The translations under genes and the position numbers were made by a program. From the NCBI GenBank assembly GCA_964035575.1, contig OZ037859.1:930001-994000 (forward strand): 64,000 nt of DNA. The letters run 5' to 3'. Each line of letters starts with the position of its first letter. Position 1 is the first letter of the stretch. Source of the stretch: Rhynchopus sp. YZ270_cl-10. Taxonomy: Eukaryota; Euglenozoa; Diplonemea; Diplonemida; Diplonemidae. The notes beneath the pieces are model-generated. The model ran no database searches, had not been told where the DNA came from, and saw only the letters and a list, made by a program, of their open reading frames with translations. Below, piece after piece: positions 54,046-64,000 of the stretch.

Positions 54046-55308
54046 AATACAACCCCCTTTAAAAATTCTAGCTTTCAAAAAAGGGGGGGAGGAGAGAGAG
54101 AGAGAAATGCAGAGGTTTCCACCCTCAAAGCAAAGAGTAAGAGGTCTTTTTAAAAGGTGAAATTTGATTGAGGTTGAGGGTTGTCTTACAACTTTTTTTT
54201 TTGCACTTTCAACTTCTCTTTTTACTTTTGTTCTTCTGGCGAAGGTCGTTATTTTCTCTGTTACGTTTATATTCTTTTTTTGTGTGTTTTTCTGTCTTTT
54301 TTGCTGTTCATTTGTGAGGAGAAGTTCTTTTTTGGTGTACTTTGGGGGGGGAAAACATGCCTGATTTTTTCCTGAAGCTTGCTTTTCGTTGTAAGCTTGC
54401 GGGATAACGGACATGACACAAAACCTTTGATTACAAAAGAGGAAACCCTATCATCCCTATATCAGCACTCTCCCTCCAAAGAACTGCAGAATACACTATT
54501 CTGAACATGCCTTGGAGACAAAAACCCCAATAAATGCCTTGTGTGCACACAGTCGTTTACCTTACCCTCTTGATAGTATTGTTGGCAGCAAAATAATGGA
54601 ACCCATTCTCGTGTCTCCACACAACACAACAACCAAGATGGCAAAAAAAAGGGGGGAAAAAACGAAAAATTAAAACTCACCGTTGATATACAAGAATCAA
54701 TGCAATTACCCGCTATCCGAGGGGGGGTGAGGAGGGGGGAGATGGCTGGGAGTGCTACACGGAGCGCTGATCACAGGATACCTGGTTCCGTGACCAGGTA
54801 ATGGACAGGTATTTAACCTGGTCACACCTGTGGCCAGCGTACCGTGTACTCGGTCCTACCATTTTCTCCTCCACCCTCCCTTTTTTCTTTCTTTTCTTTT
54901 GTGTTAAAGTATGTTTTCATATTTTGTGAAATACCTAGAAGCCTAGTGGAATGGACCTGTGTGTGGCGCTTTCCTTGCTCGCGACGATGTTTTTGACAAT
55001 GCGGCAAAAAAAAAAAAAATACACCTGTTTCTCACCCTTTCCAACCCTACACACTCATCTCCCCCTCTTCCCTCCCAAAAACGCAGCCATCTGCGTTTTT
55101 TTTTCCCCCTTCTCTCTTTAGGTGGCTAAACACGAGGCTTAGGATTAGGTTCATCTCATAAAGCTTTTCCTTGAATATGAGACTCAAGAACCATCTATTA
55201 CAATCTTTACTAATGGTCGCATCTTTTGTTGACCTTTCTCTGATTTACACCACCCTACCCAACCCTGCCCTGTTCACCTTACCAACCAACCCAGCAACAT
55301 ACACAAAG
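54046..55308. other. Spacer with post-stop-type and motif elements
   Basis: A diverged post-stop-type element lies at 54592-54640 (ATGGAACCCATTCTCGTGTC, then AACAACCAAG). A motif copy lies at 55121-55172 (GGTGGCTAAACACGAGGCTT, then TTCATCTCATAAAGCTTTTC), 150 bp before the next gene. A CCTGGTTCC/GGTCACAC inverted stretch lies at about 54780-54835. No gene. Confidence 0.6.
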
Positions 55309-55719
55309 ATGTCTGATCCCATGGAGCGTGCAATGGATTTGGAGGACGCATTGCACAGAGAAGGGTTCGAAGAGGGCTGGCAGAAGGGCCTCGAGGAGGC
55401 GAACAAGGAGGGGGTCCAGATGGGGGCAGAGGTGGGCTGCGTTGCGGGCATGCGCATCGGGTACGTGCGTGGGTACATGGCGGTGCTGGAGAAGGTCAAG
55501 GGCAAGGTCATAACCACCGACCGCCAAGAACGCTCCTTCCAGGCAGTGAAGGACACCCTCGCAGAGATTGACATGAACAAACTCGATGAAGATATCATTC
55601 GTCAGCTCGAAACACGCTTTACGCTTCTCAGCAAACAACTCAAGTTGGACCCAAAAGGAACATCCACAGCGTCCTTACTGCCAAGCAACATGACTCTTGT
55701 CCCGGATACCTCCTTCTAA
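55309..55719 (+). CDS. LTO1-like: LTO1/Yae1-family protein
   Basis: 136 residues, the usual size for LTO1 (ORAOV1). LTO1 with YAE1 is known to adapt the ABC protein Rli1/ABCE1 to the cytosolic iron-sulfur assembly machinery, supporting ribosome recycling and biogenesis. The family signature of repeated Gly spaced by four residues is clear: EGFEEGWQKGLEEANKEG, then GAEVGCVAGMRIGYVRGY. A helical second half follows. The protein ends in Thr-Ser-Phe. An aromatic C-terminal residue is the known targeting signal to the iron-sulfur targeting complex, and Phe instead of Trp would be a variant of it. ATG 55309 is chosen because it directly precedes the conserved region; an upstream in-frame start at 55171 would add 46 unlike residues that overlap a repeat. 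Confidence 0.85.
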   Translation: MSDPMERAMDLEDALHREGFEEGWQKGLEEANKEGVQMGAEVGCVAGMRIGYVRGYMAVLEKVKGKVITTDRQERSFQAVKDTLAEIDMNKLDEDIIRQLETRFTLLSKQLKLDPKGTSTASLLPSNMTLVPDTSF

Positions 55720-56886
55720 GCAAGAATGCCAGAACCCCTCTTCTGCGCAGATGCGTGGCTTCTTATAGTGCGCATCTTGAGACCGGTTTTGCCGAAGCAC
55801 AAAGCATTCCTGCGAGAGATGCCCTCTGTTCTGCATCAGAGGCATTTTTCGGCGTAGAAAATGCGGATTAAATCATCCATGTTTGGTTTCAACCTGACAA
55901 AATTCAACCCCTCGGGGAAGATTCAAAACTATTCTCACAGTTTCAAAAAACGCATTGTTTTTTGGCAATATTTCAAACTTCACCTTTTTAGGTGACTAAA
56001 CAGAGGCTTATGCTCTTCTTACCAAACCCCTATTATAGATGTGCGTGCACATCTTTCAACCTTTTTTTTTTTTTTTTGCATGATTTCTTCTAGCTTCTGG
56101 GACTGCTTTTTTTGGCGGTACCTTATGATATCAAATGGTCAAAAAATGTCATTTTTTTTTTGTTCCCCCCCGGCTGTACGATCAAATCACAGCAGATTTC
56201 GCATTGGTTATTGTGTGATTCTCTGGGGGTTCGACAGCACGCGGAGAACCCCCCCCCAGTAGTATAGTAGTGTCCGCCGATGTACGGTGAGGTGTTTTGT
56301 TTTGTTTTGGTACTTTCAGCCTCTCTTTTTTGCATCATTTGCAATGCAGTGAGGTAGGGTTGGTCGGGGTTTATCGGGTTTATAGGCGAATATCAACACT
56401 ACTGTTGCAGAAGCATGAGACTCATCAGGTCGTCGAACGCATTTGCGGGCCGGGTTCGCCCTTACCCAGCAGCTGTTGAGTGTCCGCTTATAATTTTTTC
56501 CGAACATAGGATCCGGCAGGGTTTTCATGGGGGATATTGGACACTGTGCTGTAACGAAGTGGTGAGAGGTGCTGTCAGGGGGTGCAAAATTGCCGTTTGG
56601 GAGGTGGGGGCGGAGGGATGAATGGCTGTATGCTTTCCACGATGTGGCTGTTCCCTGAGTGCTATTTGGGATGAGGTGTGGGGTCTATTAGCCTGGCCGC
56701 ATAGTTCTTGAATCGTGCACCTTTGAACTTCCATTTTGGTGCATTTTGCCGCTGTTTTATTCTAATATGTACGCGACACATGACAGACTACCGCCTTTTG
56801 GCAAAGCGAACCAGGGCACAGAGGCGGGGGGTGATAGGGACTTCATTGTACACCATTGCACTGTCGCTCCGAAGTGATACCGCTAT
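55720..56886. other. Spacer with motif copies
   Basis: Motif copies lie at 55991-56031 (GGTGACTAAACAGAGGCTTA), 56038-56078 and weakly at 56276-56330. Otherwise AT-rich, with no gene recognised. Confidence 0.5.
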
Positions 56887-59378
56887 ATGAAGAGAAGCGA
56901 GGCAAACGACTCCGTGGAAGGGGGGGGTGGGAATGGGAGGGGGAGGCCAGAATCCGTAACTGACCATCTCTGGTTTTGCGGGTTTTTTTTGCAGCGTTAC
57001 TCTCCCCCTATGGAGTGTATCGTGCGTGGGGTTGTGTTTTCAGATGGTGTCTGCGTCGAGAAGGATGGTTCTTTATTTGGGTTACTGCTGCAGTCTGAGG
57101 CAGGTCTCCTATTCTGATGAGGACGTCTTGGAGGGGGTGCGATATGTTGTAATGCCTAGTGAGGGTAATTCTTGCGCAGAATATGGCCCTCTGCGATATG
57201 TTGTGTTGGGTGGGGCAGGGGCGGGGCTTGGGATAGAGGGCTAGATTGAAATGGGTTTGCCAAAATATGTGAAGGTGGATCCAAAAAGGATGTATCGTGG
57301 CTTGGTTCTTCCGTACACCCTTGGGGAAAATGGTTGTTGCGAAATGTGTGTCGAATGTGCTGTCGGAGATGTTGGTACCCTAGGTAGCGTCAGTGTGTTT
57401 TCGCCAGGCGTTCCTCTAAGGGTGTTTCTTCACCCTTCCCCCTTCTGCATGGCAGGTGCCCCGTCTGTCAAACGCTTGTTTCGTGAGAATGATACATTGC
57501 GAAGACAAACGGTTGCATGAAGGGGGTGGTTTGGGTTTGGGGTAAATGCGTCTTCCCTGTTTATTGGGTTGCATTTCAGTATGAGGCAGGAATTGGCTTG
57601 GGGTGGGTGGGTCGACGACCGGGTAGAGAGCTGCGGTGGAAGTAGGTGGTGGGTGATTGCACGGCAGCTGTGATTCACACCTTGGGGTGACGTTCGGGGG
57701 GAGGGTCGACGACGAGACACAGCATGGTTCCCTGCATGGCAGTGGATGCTTTGCTTGTTCACTCTGCGATGTAGTTCGGTTGTATACTATTGTGGAAACA
57801 GGCCACACCCCTTGGGGGGCAACAACCCTTCCCCTTGAAGGGGTGTTCAGAAGAGCACATACCAATACCCCCATATGGGTTCTCGAAGGGTTTATGTGGC
57901 CACCTAGGTTAGGTGTTATTGTAGCGTTCGTGGGGTGGCCTGAGAGAGTCTTGGGGTGGGGTGGGTGGGGGAACGCCAAAGAGGGGTCCTCTTTTAGCAA
58001 GGTGTCTTGAAGGCAGTGTGTGTTTGATAACTGATGGGGGTAATTCTTGTGCAGAATGTGGCCTCAAGCAGTGTGAGTCTTAGGCAGGACCAAAGCAATG
58101 GTTTATTCGCATTTTCCCCCAACTCCTTTTGCAGGGAAGGTGTGGGGACAGCACGCCTTGTCACACAACAGCTAAATGGGCTCCGGCTGCAGTGGGTGTG
58201 CAAATGTTAACGAGACAGTGGAACGCGCCGCACTCCCAATGGGGGTCGCGCTGGACCGCGATGTCCCGCAGGTATGCGTTGCCCCTTTTTTGTAAGGGGG
58301 TCCAGGGGAGGTCTAGGGGGTATCAATCTCTCGCCCTGTGTTGACCCCCAACCTACCCTTTTTTATTGCCCCAAAATGGGCAAACTGAAATGTGAAGGAT
58401 TTCGTACCTGAGGAACCCCTATTTGAGGATTGTAACAGTTTGCGTCGCTTGGCTCTGAGAGGGGATGCACTGGACGTGGTCAATGAGGCAAGTCTTTTTT
58501 GGAGTGACCCGCGGCGTGTCGATGAAGTGCACCTTGCTTCTACAATCCACAAGCTCTGCTCTCCTCAACCCCTCGGCAGACATGCCATACTCTGCTTCTG
58601 TGTTCAACCCAGGCAGACATCAGTGCGCTTTTGTATTGTCCCCTTAGTTGCCCGCTTCCCGACCTCGTAGGCCTGGTCCACTGGTCTTCTGTTGACGGCA
58701 TCTCCAGTTCTCGACGCGTCTCCATTTCCTCCTCCGTTTGGCACAAAACGCCCGTCCTTGAGAGCGCCTTCTGGTTGTGCTTGTATTGCGCAAGTTGTCC
58801 AACACGAAGGGGGGCAGCGCCAGGAAGTCGATCCAGCTGGAGTGTACTACTCATCGTGTCGTCCTCGTCGGCGAAAATTTTTGTCCTTTTTCCAAGAAGG
58901 GCACAGACATTACACGGGTTTACGGGTTCACCATCTGGTACCAAGTCCTTGACACCTTTTCAGTTTGCGCAAAAAAAGGGTGGTCAAAACAGGGTATTTT
59001 TTGGCGTGGGAATATATGGTCTAAGACGGTCATCACTTTGAACTGTATTTTTGTGAAAAGAAAAAACGACTGTGTCGCCCTTTTGATACCCCCTGGGGAG
59101 GTGGCATGCGTCCAAGAGACTTTCGTACTATCAACGCCCTTTAGCATGTGGACACAGGGCTTAAGTTCTCTTAGAAAATACCAAGTCTGGCACATTGAAG
59201 TGCACAGAGCCATTAGACCCTACATGAACAACCACGACAGGTCTACGAATACTTCAAGCTGCATTCGGCAGGCACGTACGATTCGATAGTGATGCCAGAA
59301 TACGGCTTTGACGACCTGCTTGCGTGCACAGAGGGCCTAGTGGGGGACATCGACTCGCGATGTGAGGTCTTCGACTAG
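56887..59378 (+). pseudogene. Gene-like stretch, possibly a diverged or decayed multi-exon gene
   Basis: Composition resembles coding DNA and lacks long A/T runs, but no long frame exists. At about 58395-58560 the + strand reads a segment with SLRRLALRGDALDVVNE and then DEVHLAS, similar in layout to the RNase III signature (RLEFLGDAVL, acidic residue, DEGxLT). A GC-type donor (GAG|GCAAGT) lies at 58488. A CAG at 59238-59240 precedes a clean 45-codon acidic terminal frame to TAG at 59376-59378. I could not join these pieces with confidence. A real spliced gene, a pseudogene or chance are all open. Confidence 0.25.
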
Positions 59379-61066
59379 CTGTGTTTTTCTGTCCTGCGGA
59401 TGTGTTTTAGTTCTGGTCTGTTGCGTGCATTTTTTACACTTTGTTACCCTTAGACGGAATAGAGCTTGCAACGAAAGTTTGCAAGCGGGGATGTGGCGTG
59501 GGTTGTCCGTTCTTGCCTTCACCCTGCAGTCGGGTAGACGGTGCACACCATGCCTCTTTCAGCCAAATGCCCCGTCTTCTGAAGACGCGCATGAATGGGT
59601 CTATGAAGGGGTACATACGACTCGCTCCTGTTTCAACTGCTGGGGAAGGGGAGGGAAGGGAAGGGGGGTGGCCTAGCGAGACTCTCAGCAGAGGACAAAG
59701 TGTGCCTTTAGTTGCGTTCGTTCCTGTGCATCCTTCACAGTGCTCAGTAGTGTGATAGGATCTGTACAGTGCAGAAGGATGAGGAAGTGCAACGCATGGC
59801 TGAATGGGGATATTCCAGATGGTTTGTTTGCACTCTGCATCCCGCCCATTCGCCATTGATGGGGGTGTCTGCATTGAGGACTGCCGTTCGTCACCTGCGG
59901 AGTACCGGTGCCTGCGTCCACAGAGGAGTTTGTACCTCGAACTTTTGTTCTCACATTGGCGGGGGCAATAAAGAAGAGTCTCTAAAGCTATAGGTGGTGT
60001 CGTGGCTAGGTGCAGGGTTGTTGCACCAGAGAAGGAGACACCCACTAGCAGTAAGGTTGTCATGTGCATCAACTGCAGTATTGTTTTCTGCAGTTTGTGT
60101 GTCGCAGGGTTGAGTAGATTCTCTGCTGGCAACTTTTAAAAAATACATTCCCCCTAAAATACCCCCATTTCTGAAAAGATCCCGAAAAGAGACACGTGGT
60201 CGCAGAGGTGCAACACGTTGTCAAGTTTTCAAATTGAAAGAACAATAAAAAAAAACAGTGTTATATGACAAACCCGTCCCCCATCCCAAGTTTTTTACTT
60301 CTCATTTTTGGAGCCTTTTCCGCTAAAGCCAATTATGGGTGCGTTTCTATGCCGCGATCGGCGTGACCCGAGAGGCCTGTCTTCACCGTCATCAACGTTA
60401 TATTTTTTCGGTCAGACCAAGGGGGTTAACTGTGCCTTGCCACACTCACGGGGGGATGAATTGTGTTTGTATTTCCTCCCGTTGGCCGGAAGGGTATGCA
60501 GGACCATTTTGTTTTGTCCTCAGGGAGGTAAACGTCTCTGCCCAATGAATACAAGCTAAACCCTCTTGGCTAGGGTATATTAATGCCGGGGCAGTGGCTT
60601 CCCCATGCTATGAAGGGTGTTTGCACTCGGAGCATGAAACAGCGATCAACAGTCAGGCCAGACTTGCTCTGTACCTGCCTGTTCTGCCACACCTTGGGTT
60701 ATGGTGTGCCGACTGTAAGGACGTCCATGTAAATCCCTAAGAGAGGGTGGGGCCCCGTCGGTACAGCATGGGACGCCAAGAGAGATGTTGTGTTCCCTCT
60801 GCTCTCCTGTTTCGACTATCGTGTTAAGCGTTGGGTGCAGCGAACGGGAGTACCTGTAAGCTCAGAACTCTTCAGCAGAAGGTGGGCCGCCGGCTGAACG
60901 GCAAGCCATGAGGCTTCCTTTACACCTTCTGTTGTAGACCGCAGGGTACTTATGCTTTCATCGGGACAGCTGGCATCGTGCATGGGTCAGTCGGAGGTGC
61001 CTGCATCAATAACTATTCCTTTTTTTATTCTTTGCATTCTTTTTGTTTCGCTAAGAAAAGAATGTA
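59379..61066. other. Region without a supported gene
   Basis: Mixed composition, few homopolymers and no clear frame. The minus strand is open over 59434-60132, but the translation (His/Pro/Thr-rich) is not protein-like. A 45-bp repeat of 29746-29790 lies at 60967-61015. Confidence 0.45.
60967..61015 (+). repeat. Second copy of the GGTCAGTCGGAGGTGC repeat
   Basis: CAGCTGGCATCGTG, then GGGTCAGTCGGAGGTGCCTG, ATCAATAACTAT and a T-rich tract; nearly identical to 29746-29790 and in the same orientation. It may belong to the same class as the other short + strand repeats that end in pyrimidine runs. Confidence 0.75.
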
Positions 61067-62649
61067 CCGTAGTCGGAAAAATGTTGCAACGTAAAAATGT
61101 TGGAACGTAAAAATGTTGTAACGGAATAATGTTGTAACGCTGCGGATCGCGGGAAGTTGTAACTTTATTCCGTTACAACATTTTTATGACTGGGGTGAAC
61201 TTTGTCTTAGGGATTTTTTTTGGAACAGTCGGCATAATCCCCAACCTCTGTTCAAGAAGTTCAGGGAGGAGGAGGCACTGAAGCTGCGGAACTCCCTTAA
61301 CGGAGTCGACATGCCTGCCCCGACGGAGCCGAATCGCGGCCGACCGAGCGTGCTGTCTCCCGAAGAGAGTGCAACGGTGATGCACTTGTTGCGCATAATC
61401 CGCGCCAGCGGTGGAACTGTCACATCCGTTGTGGGAAGTGCAACTGCGCGGGCACTTGCAAACCCGTAAACCCGGTTTGCGGGTTTGCCCTGTCCAGTTT
61501 GATGTGGAACAAAAAAAGTCGAGCCTACGGCTAAGTTGAACAACACCAAAAAAAAAAAAAAAAAACATCATCCCCCCCAGGGCTCGCGCTAAAGTCCATC
61601 CCTCATCCCGGGATTTTTGGGGGTTTTGATAGGAACGTTTTTTTTTTTTGCAGTACGGGGATTTCATTAAGAAACCAGAAGTTCTAATATTGTTGAGTAA
61701 GACCACCACATAGTGGACTTGCATATACATGTGACCCCGCCGTGGAATGCAATTGGCTCGGAAAGTCAAAAGAAAGAGGAGAAAAAAGAAAAGAGAAAAA
61801 AAAAAGTTGGTTACCGTGCACCTGCGGCGCTGCCTGTTCCCTTCCAGTTTCTACAGGCAAACACTTGCCCCCTTTACCTTACACTGACGGGGTTTGACCA
61901 AAACCAAGAACTTGTCCATTTCGGCAAATTGACCCCACCACAGAACGGACGGATTCCGGAAATGCAAATGCCGGTGTTTTCGCGCATTTTCATGTTGCAA
62001 GACGTCAGGATCAGGGAGAGAAAATCTGGTTGTGGGATTTACCTTGGCCCTCTTTACCCACATGGATTTTGACCAAAACCAAAAAATTGGCCATTTCGGC
62101 AAAGTGACCCCACCACAGTGCGGACGGATTCCGGAAATCCCAATCGCGGTATGTTTTGGGGCTGAAAACCCACTGATTTTCAGGAGAAAAATTGCTTCCA
62201 AATCTCGGAATTTTCCAAATTTTCCTGAAAATGACCCTTGTTTACGAGTATGGGTTCATATTTTGCGAAAATTTAAGTCACTAAAATTTTGTCCATTTTT
62301 CCGTATATACCCCACCACAAGCCGGGATTGGCCCGGAAATGCCACAAAACGGGGTTTCCGGGCCTCCCCAGCTAACCTTTTCAAGGAACGTTTTTCCGTA
62401 CCCGAAATCCATTTTTTCCCCATTTTTTCCCATAATTAGCGCGACCACTGATCCCCCCGCCCCCCGCCCTTTTTTCACCACCGTCAGAGGCACAAGATTT
62501 TTCTTTTCAAAAACCACCCCCGCACCAGTAAAAATCCCTAAGACAAAAATAAACCCCAAAAAAATGTTGTAACGGAATAATGTTGTAACGCTGGGCCATT
62601 TTTTCCAGCGTTACAACATTATCCCGTTACAACATTTTTCCGACTACGG
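61067..62649. mobile_element. TA-flanked DNA transposon with a transposase fragment
   Basis: 1,583 bp, ends CCGTAGTCGGAAAAATGTTG and inverted, flanked by TA at 61065-61066 and 62650-62651. Both ends carry repeated TGTTGTAACG words and sub-terminal hairpins. A second inverted pair (GTCTTAGGGATTTTT) lies at about 61205 and 62530. It contains a short transposase-like frame (about 61195-61470), three copies of the GACCCCACCAC module and one CGTACCGTG module. The TA duplication fits the Tc1/mariner/pogo range. Confidence 0.82.
61195..61470 (+). pseudogene. Transposase N-terminal fragment
   Basis: An open stretch of about 91 codons ending at TAA reads FKKFREEEALKLRNSL, then GRPSVLSPEESATVMHLLRI. 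GRPxxLSPEE followed by a helix is typical of the helix-turn-helix part of DDE transposases. No catalytic domain follows within the element, so the copy is non-autonomous. Confidence 0.5.
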
Positions 62650-63110
62650 TATATGAATTAATTTTTTTACCTCTAAGGTGACTAAGCACGAGAGGCTTAG
62701 GATCATCTTATAAACTTTTCTTTTTATGAACGGCTTTAAAAAGTCGGGTACTTTGGGCTGGTGGGATCATGACGGGGTTTTAGAATGTGGGCGTTCTTGA
62801 AACATTTTAGGGTGACAACATGCCTTGCTTTGCACTTTTTTGTTGTTGTGAAGTCTACCCATAGTCGTTCAATAAATTTTTCACTTGAGGGGGTGACATC
62901 CGACGAAAATCCGACCCTTCATCGCCCTAGCACGATCTGCTGCGCTTGCGCACATGCGCACATATTTCTTCACAGCACATTTTTAGAGCTGGGTTGCCTC
63001 CCCTCCTCCCCCAATCCCACCACCCCCCTACTCCACCTCACCCTTCCACCTACACTCTCTTAAGTTCTCCTTTGACCTCTTCCTCTTCCTCTTTTCTTCT
63101 ACCCTTCAAG
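62650..63110. other. Upstream region of the homoserine dehydrogenase gene
   Basis: A canonical motif copy lies at 62675-62729 (GGTGACTAAGCACGAGAGGC, TTAGGATCATCTTATAAACT and a T-rich tract), about 380 bp before the ATG. The last 110 bases before the ATG are almost pure pyrimidine and end in CAAG|ATG, suggesting a splice-acceptor-like or initiator role. Confidence 0.6.
62675..62729 (+). repeat. Best copy of the same-strand GAGAGGCTTAGG motif
   Basis: CTAAGC and GCTTAG form a 6-bp stem around ACGAGAG, followed by GATCATCTTATAAAC and a TTTTCTTTTT tract. Other + strand members: 8026-8077, 25272-25309, 26144-26197, 42312-42384, 42741-42767, 46884-46942, 47800-47862, 48568-48612, 55121-55172 and 55991-56031. 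Related forms (CACGAGAGGC[A/T] or AGAGGGCTTTGT core) lie at 26520, 26741, 47950, 50900, 51071, 53103 and 56038. Confidence 0.85.
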
Positions 63111-64000
63111 ATGGTTACGATGCACATCTTCCTTGCAGGACCTGGTCTTATTGGTGGAGAGCTGTTGACACAGTTGGGCACGGCGAAGCCTAGGGGTGTG
63201 ACCATTAAGGTGTGCGGGGTGGCAAATAGCAAGAGGTTTTACGTGAGCGAGGGGCTCGATGCGTTGAAGGGCAAGGCGTTGCTGGAGAGTGAGGGGAAGG
63301 AGGGGGATGTGCTGGCGTTTGTGAAGGCGGCGGCGGGGTTGGGGTTGGCGAGGAGTGTGTTTGTGGACTGCACTGCGAGCGACGCAGTGTCCCCTGCCTA
63401 CCCTCTTGCCCTGCAGCACAACCTCCACGTCGTTACTGCAAACAAAAAGGTCAACTCAGGCGATCTCTCCCTCAGAAACGAAGTCCTCTCCCTTGCCGCC
63501 AAAGAAGCCGGCCCCCGCTTCCGCTACGAAGCCAACGTCGGTGCAGGCCTCCCCATCCTCCGCCCCCTCATCGACGCCATCGACTCCGGCGACAAAGTCA
63601 AATCCATCGAAGCCATCCTCTCCGGCACCCTCAGCTACCTCTTCAACACCTTCAGCAAGGACATCCGCTTCAGTGAGGTGGTCCGCAAGGCAAAGGAGTT
63701 GGGGTTCACCGAGCCGGACCCGAGAGATGATCTGAGTGGAAGCGATGTGGCGAGGAAGATTGTGATCCTCACCCGGGAGAGTGGTTATGACGTTTCGCTT
63801 GATGATGTCAAGATTACAGGGTTTTTGCCTGCATCGTGCATTGAAGCGCCGTCGGTGGATGCGTTCTTTGTTGCAATGCAGGAAGACTTGGACGACAAGA
63901 TCGAGGCCGAGCGTGCAGCGGCAGAGGCAGAAGGCAAGGTGCCACGCTGTCTGGCCTCCCTCGACACCTCCACCTCGCCACCACAGATGCACGTTGCTCT
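63111..64000 (+). CDS. Homoserine dehydrogenase, 5' part (cut by window end)
   Basis: Reduces aspartate semialdehyde to homoserine with NAD(P)H on the way to threonine and methionine. 296 codons are visible. The nucleotide-binding loop is at residues 8-16 (LAGPGLIGG). VVTANKK at 107-113 holds the family's conserved Asn-Lys. NVGAGLPILRPL, then SGTLSYLFN and TEPDPRDDLSGSDVARK (from about 200) are the substrate and catalytic segments in the form seen in the C-terminal half of bifunctional aspartokinase-homoserine dehydrogenases. No aspartokinase domain precedes it: the ATG sits at the end of a pyrimidine tract, so this looks like a stand-alone enzyme. Near residue 270 an Ala/Glu-rich insert precedes more sequence that runs off the window. 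Confidence 0.93.
   Translation, partial: MVTMHIFLAGPGLIGGELLTQLGTAKPRGVTIKVCGVANSKRFYVSEGLDALKGKALLESEGKEGDVLAFVKAAAGLGLARSVFVDCTASDAVSPAYPLALQHNLHVVTANKKVNSGDLSLRNEVLSLAAKEAGPRFRYEANVGAGLPILRPLIDAIDSGDKVKSIEAILSGTLSYLFNTFSKDIRFSEVVRKAKELGFTEPDPRDDLSGSDVARKIVILTRESGYDVSLDDVKITGFLPASCIEAPSVDAFFVAMQEDLDDKIEAERAAAEAEGKVPRCLASLDTSTSPPQMHVA

Noticed and set aside
57416-58000. 194-codon minus-strand frame
   Set aside because: Pro/Ser/Thr-rich translation of a G-rich + strand; no conserved pattern.
59434-60132. 232-codon minus-strand frame
   Set aside because: His/Pro/Thr-rich translation without domains; antisense to G-rich DNA and unlike the other proteins here.

Overview
The window looks like nuclear DNA of a flagellated protist. 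It carries GT-AG introns, a radial-spoke MORN protein, a giant coiled-coil protein with a kinesin-like N-terminus, and signalling proteins built on SPX, RING, UBA/CUE and MIF4G domains. Coding sequence is GC-rich. The spacers are AT-rich with long A and T runs and packed with satellites and small inverted-repeat transposons. Every gene I can support lies on the + strand. Unidirectional order with pyrimidine tracts before start codons recalls euglenozoans (diplonemids, kinetoplastids) or dinoflagellates, but no spliced-leader gene or rRNA was seen, so this placement is inference.

Layout. 1-4.9 kb: 7-bp satellites at 1-541 and 4373-4859 around an unassigned stretch. 4970-8455: RSPH10-like radial spoke gene in four exons. 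8888-10057: small protein with a coiled coil. 10236-25170: about 4,958-residue coiled-coil protein in two exons with a degenerate kinesin-like head. 27014-29161: SPX-like plus MAPK-like kinase ending in a CaaX box. 29.2-37.5 kb: no genes, but several TIR elements, including a four-level nested stack (33701-36657) and an element full of AAGATCTT palindromes (36663-36996). 37535-39268: low-complexity protein of unknown role. 39433-41943: SPX-RING-C2H2-MIF4G fusion. 42-52.3 kb: stacked transposons and a 9-bp satellite. 52347-54045: UBA-CUE-PPPDE peptidase in two exons. 55309-55719: LTO1-like protein. 56.9-59.4 kb: gene-like remnants. 61067-62649: TA-flanked transposon with a transposase fragment. 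63111-64000: start of a homoserine dehydrogenase, cut by the window end.

Themes. Two genes suggest cilium or cytoskeleton work. Two others, 10 kb apart on one strand, carry SPX or SPX-like modules, a domain known elsewhere to bind inositol pyrophosphates. One is joined to a kinase, the other to ubiquitin-ligase, RNA-binding and translation-scaffold domains. The most unusual architecture is the SPX-RING-ZnF-MIF4G protein. The most unusual DNA signal is a short motif ending in a polypyrimidine tract, found about twenty times between genes and in introns, always on the coding strand. All domain calls were made by eye.
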